From JADGQM01 sp964505935 (GTDB taxonomy: Bacteria > Desulfobacterota > Syntrophobacteria > Syntrophobacterales > Syntrophobacteraceae): 25,382 nucleotides of DNA. Below are positions 1 through 7,149 of this stretch, one piece after another. How positions within the stretch are numbered: position 1 is the stretch's first letter; each line of letters begins with the position of its first letter. The translations under genes and the position numbers were made by a program. The stretch is taken from the NCBI GenBank assembly GCA_964505935.1, contig CAZDKX010000031.1, forward strand, positions 1-25,382, in the 5' to 3' direction. The notes under the pieces were generated by a model, which saw only the letters and a list, made by a program, of their open reading frames with translations, was not told the DNA's origin and made no database searches.

Positions 1-53
1 CGTCCTCCCCGAACTGAATCGTCTTCTTGGAATGGCAACTGGGGCAGAACCAC
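1..53 (-). pseudogene. IS91-like transposase zinc-binding domain fragment (runs off the left edge)
   Basis: Read on the minus strand from base 52 leftward, the sequence encodes WFCPSCHSKKTIQFGED, which is cut off by the window edge. The FCPSCHxK...FGE pattern is what I know from the N-terminal zinc-binding domain of IS91/IS801-type Y1 transposases, where two Cys and a His bind zinc just before the catalytic domain. The reading frame stops abruptly at the terminal inverted repeat of the IS4-type element at 54, so that element appears to have landed inside this gene. The sequence beyond the other end of the element (1955 onward) does not continue the frame, so the target gene has been rearranged or lost on that side. 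Only about 17 residues are visible, so the family call is moderate. Confidence 0.5.
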
Positions 54-71
54 CTGGAACTCCGATATAAG
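54..71 (+). repeat. IS terminal inverted repeat, transposase 3' end
   Basis: CTGGAACTCCGATATAAG, an exact inverted copy of 1937-1954. It marks the boundary of the IS4-type element next to the truncated IS91-like fragment. Confidence 0.85.
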
Positions 72-117
72 GAATTGTGCGAGCGGTAGTTCGCTCAGTT
101 GAGATGAGCGGTGGCCG

Positions 118-1786
118 TCAGGAGGAGTCGGGAGGAGTCAGGCCGGTGTACCGGGTGTAGATCTGGGAGCAGGAGATCTTGAGCTCGTTCTCGGCGTCGT
201 GGACTGGCACCCCGGCGAGCATGAAGACCTCATGAGAAGGGAAGATGCCGAAACAGGGACCGACAAAGACAATGAGCTTGTTGCGATTGAGGGCCTTGAG
301 CTTCCGACGGTACAATGTTCCAGGTGGTTTGCTCTCCCGCCTGATGACAGCGTCCTTGTTCTTGCTGCCACATAAGGAAGGCGGTGCAGAGTGCCTTCAT
401 CGCCATGACGACATATACTTGCACCCATACGCCTTCCTTAGTCTTCCGGGGAGGTTGTTCCAGACACCAGTTTTGCTTGGTGTCCCGGAACAAGTTGTTC
501 TCGATGAGGCTTCGATCATCATAGCGATCGAAGGCAATAAAGGGATCTTTCACGCCGCCATTGGTTACCAGCACTACCTGCTTATCAATGGGAGGGGTCT
601 TGTTGTCCCAGGTTTTGACCACGACAGCGTTGAGCGGGAGGGGTTCGAAATCCTTTGTGGTGGTGTTGGCTTCGGACCCTTGCGGGTTGAACCAGTCACA
701 GGTCAAAAGACCGGTTACGCCGATGAGCTCCGTGCGGATCTTTTCGGTGTATCTTTCCTTTCCATAACCATGAGTGACTGCCACCTCGCGGCAAGCTTGG
801 TGGGAGTCAGCGGCTTCCAAGGCAAGTTGGCGAGCGTCGGTGGTGGCGGTCATGTTCTTTTTGAGCGGGACGACAAACTCAATGCTCTGCTGATCAATGG
901 CAAAAAGCACCTTGCCGTCGAGGAAGCCGCGATCGACAACCAGGGAACGGATTGTGCTCTTGGGACCGACATTTTCCTTGGCTTGTTCCAATACGGCAAG
1001 AACGTGGAGATTGTCAGGCTTTTCTATGGTATCGATCTTAATTGCCAGGGGGATTCCGGTATTGAGCTCATAAATGGCCCAAACTTTCCAGCCATAAACC
1101 GTCACTTTGACAGCCTTGAGTTCACCATTCCTCCGGTAACCCCGCGCCTCGACCTTGCGATCTCGCGTTACCTTGCCGCAGCCTTTGAACTTGCTGGTGG
1201 TCTCAAAATCGGTGGCATCGCAAGCCGCATGGATGTATTTGGGGAAAACGTTCAATCTGGCCAACTGTTGAATGCAGCGATTGAAAAACCCCTCGATGGT
1301 CCTGGGAGTGATTTTGACGATCTGCTTGGCCAGCGTATCGACACAAATGGCTCCCCTGATCTCGGGTGCCGGCGTGGTCCGAAGCTTAATGCCCCTTTGA
1401 CAGCTGCCGTTTCGGACCTGGTACCCATTGAAACCACAGATTCCCATGAGGAGCTCATCGGTGAGAAGGAGTTCGTCCACGGGCTCCATCTTTGGAATGG
1501 ATCCAATGATTTTCATGAGAAAAATCAGGATGAATTGAATGAAGGGGATATGCTCTCTTTCCTGGTCCTTGGGGGTAATGCGTTCCAGCAGAGGGAAGAC
1601 CTGAATCTCCCGCAAGTATTGAAAGAAGAAGTCGAAGAGGGTGGCTTCATCGAGGGTAAAGACCGAATCCATCTCTTTTCGTCGAAAGAGGTGGTCTGCC
1701 ACCTTGGCATCGTCCCGTTCCGCGGTATGCCAGAAGAGCCGTTCCCATACGGTCTGCTGCATCTGCTGTCGAGTGGGCATGTCCAA
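118..1786 (-). pseudogene. IS4-family DDE transposase, C-terminal frameshift
   Basis: This transposase would cut and rejoin the element ends. The main frame starts at 1786 and carries the DDE triad: Asp at CDATDFE (residues 190/193), Asp285 in VVDRGFLDG, and Glu429 in RSLIENNLFRDTKQNW, which resembles the YREK signature of IS4 transposases. After about residue 475 (FLMWQQ) the main frame becomes low-quality sequence and runs on to a stop at 230. The expected C-terminus, including IVFVGPCFGIFPSHEVF, is instead in another frame ending at 118. The shift lies near 361-366, at a run reading cagcaagaacaag on the coding strand. The transposase is therefore broken unless the shift is a sequencing error or a rare programmed event. 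A 519-residue open frame on the opposite strand is a shadow. Confidence 0.85.
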
Positions 1787-1936
1787 ACCCCTGGCCGAAA
1801 ATGAACAAATCTGACGGTCATAGACGTATCCACCCTATTGTGCGGTAAACCGATGCTAATGTCCAGAGCTATTTTTACTAGCTATTGAAAGATTTTCTCC
1901 CTATCCATCTAATATTATAAGCAAGTATTCTAGATT

Positions 1937-1954
1937 CTTATATCGGAGTTCCAG
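1937..1954 (-). repeat. IS terminal inverted repeat, transposase 5' end
   Basis: The reverse complement of these 18 bases equals 54-71 exactly. It lies about 150 bp upstream of the transposase start codon, so the promoter of the transposase must lie inside this end. Confidence 0.85.
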
Positions 1955-2025
1955 TTTCAAAAGGCCCGAGTACCCAAGCCCGCACAAGCGGCGAATGCCG
2001 GGTGCACAGCGTCATCCGCTAATGA

Positions 2026-2448
2026 TCATCCGCAGTATCTTCCTCCGGGGAAGGCAGCCTGATAACGCTGACCGCCCAGGCTGCGGACGGCTCAGGGTTT
2101 GCGGGCTGGACCAATTGCCCAGAGCCGTTTGAAAACACCTGCACCGTGACCATGACGAAGAACCTGACCGTCACCGCCAAATTCGCCCGCTATTCGCTGA
2201 AAGTTGCCGACAGCGTCAGGGACCAGAATCGCGGCACCGTGACGACTGAAGATGGGACCATCGCCTGCGGTGCCGGGTAAAAGGACTGTTCCGAGCTCTA
2301 CGCATGGGGTTCCGAGGTGATCCTGAGCGCCCAGCCAGCTGCCGGTTTCAACTTTGGCGGCTGGTCGGGAGCTTGCACCGGCACGGATCCCGCATGCACC
2401 CTAACCATGAACAAGAATGCGGACGTCAGGGCCAGGTTTGTCCGGTGA
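2026..2448 (+). pseudogene. C-terminal remnant of a secreted bacterial-repeat (InlB B-repeat-like) protein
   Basis: The frame encodes two tandem copies of a Cys-containing repeat. One has FAGWTNCPEPFENTC then VTMTKNLTVTAKF; the other has FGGWSGACTGTDPACTLTM then NADVRARF, ending in TGA at 2446-2448. The FxGWSGxC...CTLTM...VxAxF pattern is the divergent InlB B-repeat / bacterial-repeat domain common in secreted proteins of Desulfobacterota. A TAA at 2278-2280 interrupts the frame between the copies, and a TGA at 2023 closes it upstream with no start codon or ribosome site. It is therefore a dead C-terminal fragment whose N-terminal part is missing, probably lost in the same rearrangement that removed the target site of the adjacent insertion sequence. 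Confidence 0.75.
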
Positions 2449-2579
2449 ACTGATCCACTCCACTCGAAATGACCATGCCGGCCGATATTTCGTTGGCGGT
2501 GCATAAAGGATGATGAAGCAAATCGGCCTCTGTGATACTATCCAGACTATCGAGAAAGATTGAATGGGGGACGATCGAA

Positions 2580-2789
2580 ATGAGCAGGGAGTTCAGCGTA
2601 GTTATCGAAAAGGACGAGGATGGATATTTCCTCGCCTCTGTGCCGACGCTGCGAGGCTGCCATACGCAGGCGAAGTCGCTTGACGTACTTATGAAGAGAA
2701 TCAAAGAAGCGATCGAACTCTGCCTTGAGATGGAAGAACCGGCAGCTACCGAATTTGTTGGGATTCAGCGTGTGGCGGTCCGTGGGTGA
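2580..2789 (+). CDS. hicB: HicB-family antitoxin
   Basis: A 69-residue protein of the HicB-like antitoxin family, which folds as a partly degraded RNase H domain and neutralises HicA. The conserved core is visible: FSVVIEKDEDGYFLASVP (residues 5-22) followed by LRGCHTQAKSLDVLMKRIKEAI. I chose the ATG at 2580 because GGGGGA lies just upstream and the family starts near this point; an in-frame ATG at 2532 would add 16 residues without a ribosome site. The stop overlaps the start of hicA by 4 bases (GTGA), so the two are translationally coupled. HicB proteins usually bind their own promoter, but this short form shows no clear C-terminal helix-turn-helix or ribbon domain, so autoregulation is uncertain. 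Confidence 0.85.
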   Translation: MSREFSVVIEKDEDGYFLASVPTLRGCHTQAKSLDVLMKRIKEAIELCLEMEEPAATEFVGIQRVAVRG

Positions 2790-3010
2790 GTGATCTTCAT
2801 GGCATCACTGGTCGGGGCCTGATCAAGGCCTTGCAGAAGACAGGGTTCAAGGTACTTCGCACCAAAGGCAGCCACTGTTTCCTCAAACATCCGGACGGCA
2901 GATGCACGGTCGTGCCCGTCCACGCCGGGGAGACTATTGGCCGGGGTCTCCTGGCTCAGGTTCTGCGAGACTGTGAGATGACCGCAGAAGACCTGAAGAA
3001 GCTGCTGTAA
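2786..3010 (+). CDS. hicA: HicA-family mRNA interferase toxin
   Basis: A 74-residue HicA toxin, a small double-stranded-RNA-binding-fold ribonuclease that cleaves mRNA on or off the ribosome. The family signature is clear: GRGLIKALQKTGFKVLRTKG, then SHCFLKHPDGR with the presumed catalytic His30, then TVVPVHAGETIGRGLL and a C-terminal helix. It starts with GTG at 2786, overlapping the hicB stop by 4 bases. The order antitoxin-then-toxin is the common alternative arrangement for this subgroup. Length and motifs are intact, so the pair is probably functional. It lies between insertion-sequence debris and an HDOD gene on the opposite strand, a typical mobile or plastic location. Confidence 0.9.
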   Translation: MSDLHGITGRGLIKALQKTGFKVLRTKGSHCFLKHPDGRCTVVPVHAGETIGRGLLAQVLRDCEMTAEDLKKLL

Positions 3011-3023
3011 AAGAACCCTGGAC

Positions 3024-3039
3024 GGAGCGGAAACGCTCC
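3024..3039. terminator. GNRA-loop hairpin between hicA and the HDOD gene
   Basis: GGAGCG (3024-3029), loop GAAA, CGCTCC (3034-3039) form a perfect 6-bp GC-rich stem with a stable GNRA tetraloop, 14 bp after the hicA stop. There is no T-tract on either strand, so it may be only a weak or factor-assisted terminator, or an mRNA 3'-end protector, between two convergent genes. Confidence 0.4.
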
Positions 3040-3137
3040 TCTCACTCGGGCGCAGCCCACAAAGCCTCATGGTTGTTTTTGGTCAGAGTGGCTAAGTGGG
3101 TAAGGGGGATGGGTCCCCGCTGGATGCAGCGCGGTCC

Positions 3138-4574
3138 TCAGACCATTGTGGAGAGAGCTTCCTGGGCAAGCCGATGGATCCGGGCGAAATGCGCGAAGCT
3201 CTCTTCATCCAGCTCTCGGCCGCTCGGGCCACGGTCGGCGCAGATCAGCCCAACGGCCTGGTTCTTGATGACGACGGGCATGAGAAAGAAGGCGGAAGTC
3301 GCCATGACCGCCGTGACTTCGGGCGTGAGGTAGCGAAGCCGGTCTTCCTTCTTGAGGCCGTTGATCCACATGGGCTGCCCGGTCTTCATGACTCGCTCAA
3401 AAACGTGCGTTTCCGGGTTTCCCCGAACAAGGAGGAAATCCACCACCTTTTGCTCTTCCCATCCGATCCCGTATTTCCCCGCAATCCGTTCGTGGTCGGG
3501 AGTCAGCAGGGCCAGCAGCACCCGATCCATACCGGCGTTATGGATAATGCCTTCCAGCAGGGTAGAAAAGAAAAGGTTGATATCCAGGCGGCCTTTCTGC
3601 AGCAGTGTTGACAGTTCCTGCCACAGTTCGGCTTCCCCTGACGAGAAAGGCATCGCTCCCGCTGCGTCCTCCGGGCCGTGACCGATCGGTTCCCGGTCTT
3701 CCCCTGGTGCTTCCAGCGGTGGGATGACATCGAGGTATCGGGTCAGGCCAAGGTCGCGACCGACTTGCATGGCCCTTTGAGCATTGGCATGAACCAAATG
3801 GGTTATTTCCCCAACATCTCTGTTCATGGTGTCGCTGATTACCTGGATCACCCTCCGCACCTGAGGGCTGTCCCAGCCGCGTTCGACGTTCTCGGCCAGA
3901 CTGTGACCCAGCAGCACGCAGGGCACCCGAGGATCAGCCTTGTGCTGTCGCTCGATACTGGCATGGAGCAGCGTAGAGAAATTCCAGTCTCTTGCGAGCG
4001 CCGCGGTGAGGGCATCGAGACGAAAGCCCAGGACCTCCCTTTCAGCCCTCTCCTGTGAATACCCTGGGGTGTTCAGACACCTCTCCAGCTCATCCGCGGC
4101 TTCACCTCCAAAACAGTAGAACATCAGCGGTCCCAGCCGCATCAGCGAGGCTGCGATAAAGACTTCTTCGGCCCCCGAAGCGAACTGGAAAGCGGCGAAG
4201 CTCCTGGCCTGGATCGCTCCGTGCAGGGTTTTCACCCGCTCTCGAATCACCCGCTCCCGCTGGGGACCATGGAGGAGCTCTTCAACAAGCGGAGCAGAAG
4301 TGCACAGGGCGCCCAGGCTGCTGTAGCCCAACCGCATGAGAGCCCAGTGAACGGTCGTGATCCTGACTTTGTCGGGTTTGTAGAAGGCACTGTTGGCGAG
4401 CTTCAAGACCTTTATGGTGAGAGCGACATCTTCCAGAATCCGTTGCGTCAGCTCATTGATGGAGCTGCGATCATTGGGGGAAAAGCCCTTGATGCGGCTG
4501 ACCGTCCGAGAGAAGATCGGCATCTCGCGATTATTGAAGCGAAGAACCCAGCTGTCCAAATCACGCACCGGCAT
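3138..4574 (-). CDS. HDOD domain protein with C-terminal GAF-like domain
   Basis: A 478-residue cytoplasmic regulator. Residues about 10-215 form an HDOD domain (an HD-related, non-enzymatic output domain), recognisable by FNNREMPIFSRTVSRI near the start, the ILEDVALTIKVLKLANSAFY segment and HWALMRLGY. The second half (about 310-470) looks like a GAF sensor domain, with LLEGIIHNAGMDRVLLALL and PVVIKNQAVGLICADR. HDOD proteins act in signal transduction, often alongside cyclic-di-GMP or chemotaxis systems; the partner here is unknown. The ATG at 4574 follows GAGGGCAAT, and an in-frame TGA lies 11 codons upstream, which limits the choice of start. It is transcribed alone, convergent with hicBA, from a sigma70-like promoter at 4666-4695. 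The gene is intact and unlike the broken genes to its right. Confidence 0.85.
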   Translation of the reverse strand: MPVRDLDSWVLRFNNREMPIFSRTVSRIKGFSPNDRSSINELTQRILEDVALTIKVLKLANSAFYKPDKVRITTVHWALMRLGYSSLGALCTSAPLVEELLHGPQRERVIRERVKTLHGAIQARSFAAFQFASGAEEVFIAASLMRLGPLMFYCFGGEAADELERCLNTPGYSQERAEREVLGFRLDALTAALARDWNFSTLLHASIERQHKADPRVPCVLLGHSLAENVERGWDSPQVRRVIQVISDTMNRDVGEITHLVHANAQRAMQVGRDLGLTRYLDVIPPLEAPGEDREPIGHGPEDAAGAMPFSSGEAELWQELSTLLQKGRLDINLFFSTLLEGIIHNAGMDRVLLALLTPDHERIAGKYGIGWEEQKVVDFLLVRGNPETHVFERVMKTGQPMWINGLKKEDRLRYLTPEVTAVMATSAFFLMPVVIKNQAVGLICADRGPSGRELDEESFAHFARIHRLAQEALSTMV

Positions 4575-4665
4575 ATTGCCCTCGAGGAAGCTCCGGGAGC
4601 CATTTCATGAGAAGCGCTTGCATCGCCAAACCGCTCACCTCACCAACACCAAAAGCTCACCGGGC

Positions 4666-4695
4666 ATTGTAGGTCAAGCCCAGCCCCAAGTGCAA
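4666..4695 (-). promoter_or_regulatory. sigma70-type promoter of the HDOD gene
   Basis: On the minus strand there is TTGCAC (-35, 4690-4695), an 18-bp spacer and TACAAT (-10, 4666-4671). Transcription would start near 4660, giving a leader of about 85 bases before the ATG at 4574. Five of six bases match the -10 consensus and four of six the -35. Confidence 0.55.
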
Positions 4696-4885
4696 CCATC
4701 ATTGCCCTTTCCCGTGAGCCTCATCCCGAATTCCTGCGATCATCCCCGGCCCGCTTCCCAGGACGGTCCTTGACCGACCGGCTCTTCAACCGCGAGACTG
4801 TGAGTAACCTATTGCATCTGGTGGCCTTTTCCGGACAGCCAGGGGCGACGGACGCCGCTCGGCAGGGCCCCCCAAGTCAGCGCCC
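4696..4885. other. Intergenic stretch without recognised content
   Basis: Between the HDOD promoter and the CsgG-like pseudogene I find no coding signal, ribosome site or strong hairpin. It may hold the decayed N-terminal part of the following pseudogene, but I cannot recognise it. Confidence 0.4.
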
Positions 4886-6126
4886 ATGTGTTGCCGTCTG
4901 ATCCGTGACAACCTCTCGCCCACCCCATATGCTGCTCGCAACCTCCTCGCCGAAGGCCGGAATACCGTTCGCCTCGTAGCTAAAGACTTGACGGGCAAGA
5001 CCACCGTCCTTGAACATCAGGTCTTCGCCGACTGGCAGGGGCCCACCATCGCGCTCGAAGAACCGGCCTCCGCCTCCGCATTGCGATCACCGATGAAGGC
5101 GGCATCCGGGAGGTGAAGGTGAACGGGCGGGCAAGCTCCTGTGACGGACGGCAGGAGGACCTGCTTGATTATCCGCCCTTGCCCGGTGCGATCGGGGCAA
5201 CGCTCCTGACCGAAGCCACTGATCGGGCGGGGAATCTCACCCGTGCTGAGTTGCCGCGCCCCGGCGAAGCGGCGGGCCGTCACCAACCCGTGCTCGTGGC
5301 TTCATTGACCCTGTCAGGGCTGCTCGCTGCCGACCGTAGCGCCTCTCCCCCGGCAGGTTCCCCGCCGCTCATCGAAGTGAAGAACTGGACCGAGGAGCAG
5401 GAGATCCAGCTCGATCAGGTCTATCTCGAGCGTACGGTCACGAGCGCCGAAAGGGTGGCCGTGCTGACCGTCAATGGCCGTCCGCTGCTCAAGGACCCGT
5501 CCCGCTACGCCTCCTTCTCCTGCCTGGCCAAGCTCGACGAGGGTCCCAATACCGTGATCATCGAAGCGTCCGACCAGCTCGGCCGCCGCCGCTTCGATCT
5601 GGTCGAACGCCAAAAGCTCGAAGCCGTGCTGGGAGAGCTCAAACTCAGCCGGAGTGAGGTCGTCGACGCCACAGCCACCCTGCGGCTGGGCAAAATCCTG
5701 ACCGCCCACGGGCTGCTCCTGGGGGCGTTCTGGGCCCAGGAACGAAGCGTTGAGATCGATCTCCGCCTGGTGGACGTGGAAACGTCCCTGGTGGTCGCCG
5801 CGGTCGACGTATATGGGGAGGAGGTGGATGCACGCAAGCTCAAGGAGCTCTGCCAGGGGCTCGTGCTCAAGCTCTGCGACGAACTGCCGGTGATCGAAGG
5901 GGCCGTCCTCGAGGTGCGCGGCGCTGCAGCCCTGACCGATTTGGGGCAGGCGAGCAAGGTGAAAAAGGGCATGCGCTGCCTGCTCTTCCAGGAAGGGGAA
6001 CCCATCCGGCATCCGCTGTCGGGGGCGACGGTCGGCACCAGAACGGAGCCGCTGGCCCATGGTGTGATCCAGCGCGTCGTAGACCAGACCTCGGAGGTGG
6101 AGATGATCGAAAAGGACGCCCCGTAG
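4886..6126 (+). pseudogene. Frameshifted secreted protein with Ig-like segments and a CsgG-like domain
   Basis: Two overlapping frames join into one protein. The first (from about 4910) gives LLAEGRNTVRLVAKDLTGKT and ADWQGPTIALEEP, resembling a bacterial Ig-like or glucodextranase-B-like repeat. The second, open from about 5075 to the TAG at 6126, continues with LRIAITDEGGIREVKVNGR, a second such segment (LDEGPNTVIIEASDQLGRR) and then ERQKLEAVLGELKLSRSEVV and LRLGKILTAHGLLLGAF, with RLVDVETSLVVAAV, a pattern shared with CsgG/FlgO-type outer-membrane-associated domains. The frame change lies near 5065-5080 in the tandem repeat CCTCCGCCTCCG, a plausible slippage site. No signal peptide or credible start is left at the 5' end. 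The likely original role was an envelope protein related to surface assembly; as it stands it is probably a pseudogene, although the downstream part is a clean 337-codon frame. Confidence 0.6.
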
Positions 6127-6225
6127 CGGGTGAAGCCATTACACCGGGTGATCACCCAATAGTGGAAAAGGGAAACAGCGTGCTGAAGAAAGTCGACTCA
6201 AGCCCACCACCACAGGATAGGGTGA

Positions 6226-6984
6226 CCCTTATCCCAGGGCGTCATTCCCGCGGGTCAGTTCCTCCTCAAGTGGGGAGGGTACGGCGACCGTAACGGTCGC
6301 TTTCATGACATAGATGGTATTGCAGTCGATGGCAACGACCATGTGTATGTCACCGATGAACTGAAAGGGAGGGTTCAGAAGTTTGACTCAGAAGGCCGGT
6401 TCCTGCTCAAGTGAGGTACTCCGAAGACTGCCGGGGGGGTGCCCAACGGGATTGCCGTCAGTGGCGATGCCAGGGTGTATATAGCTGACAATTGGCACAA
6501 GCGCCTTCAGGTGTTCACGACGGATGGCAAGAGATTGGGCCAGTGGCCTGGCGGCTGTGGAGAAGGCAAGGGCAAATTCCATTCGCTTGACGGCCTGGCC
6601 GTGGATTCTCTCGGGAATGTCTTCGTCGCTGACTCCAATCTCCATCGCGTCCAGAAATTCACTTCCAGTGGCCAGTTTATCTCTCGGATCGGAGCCTTCG
6701 GAACAGATCCGGGGCAGCTCAACGGTTCGCCTTCCGGCCACTATCAGGCTGTCTACAGCGGCTTCACTTCGCCCGGCCAATACCTGGTCACGGTCTTTGC
6801 CGCCGACACGGAGGGGAATGTCTCCCAGCCCAAACCTCTGCTGGCTGCTGGCATGCCGGGGCGAAGACCGAAAATGCCGGAGATATTCCCTGTGGTCTTG
6901 CGCGGGACCCTGCCGAGAATGCCCATGTGGTGGGTGAATCAAAAGGGAAAACCACCCTCTGATCTTCTTTTTCCAGAAAAATAG
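6226..6984 (+). pseudogene. NHL-repeat protein fragment with nonsense codon and fused foreign module
   Basis: Three NHL beta-propeller repeats can be read: GRFHDIDGIAVDGNDHVYVT, then GVPNGIAVSGDARVYIADNW, then FHSLDGLAVDSLGNVFVADS. A TGA at 6412-6414 falls exactly where the repeat expects Trp (FLLK-stop-GTP, where KWG is normal), so TGG probably became TGA. There is no start codon upstream of repeat 1; the frame is closed by a TGA at 6223. After GAFGTDPGQLNGSPSG the protein stops looking like NHL and becomes the C-terminal module also found at 9306-9425, then unrelated sequence to the stop at 6984. NHL proteins of this kind are usually secreted or surface-bound and take part in protein interactions. 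This copy is a chimeric remnant. Confidence 0.7.
6716..6835 (+). repeat. Diverged 120-bp module, copy 1
   Basis: This copy aligns without gaps to 9306-9425. The first 24 bases are identical, and the rest differs mainly at synonymous positions (encoding YSGFTSPGQYLVTVFAADTE against CSGFTTPGQYLVTIFAEDTE). Here it is fused to NHL repeats; in copy 2 it is the natural C-terminus of a different secreted protein. Confidence 0.8.
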
Positions 6985-7149
6985 TGACCAAAATAGGGGG
7001 CCGGGCGTATAGTTTGAACAAGAGGACAAGACAATCAAGAGGGTGAGGCTCAGGACAGCTGGAGGCGGAAATGCGCGGCGCAGGTGAAGATGACCAGGGA
7101 AGAGCAGGCGGTCTGAGGAACGGTCCTGCCGCCTCATGGAGGTAGAGCG

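Larger units (their letters stand above)
54..1954 (-). mobile_element. IS4-superfamily insertion sequence with terminal inverted repeats
   Basis: The element is bounded by an 18-bp perfect terminal inverted repeat, CTGGAACTCCGATATAAG at 54-71 and its reverse complement at 1937-1954, and contains one transposase gene on the minus strand. Its size of about 1.9 kb and the long beta-strand insertion in the transposase fit the IS1634/IS4 group. I see no convincing target-site duplication: the left flank ends in agaaccac and the right flank begins tttcaaaa. The two flanks therefore probably did not start out together, which implies recombination between copies or a deletion after insertion. The transposase is frameshifted, so this copy is probably inactive. 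Confidence 0.85.

Noticed and set aside
245..1804. 519-codon open frame on the plus strand opposite the IS4 transposase
   Set aside because: It is a codon-bias shadow of the transposase, which has its catalytic motifs on the minus strand; the plus-strand translation shows no family motifs.
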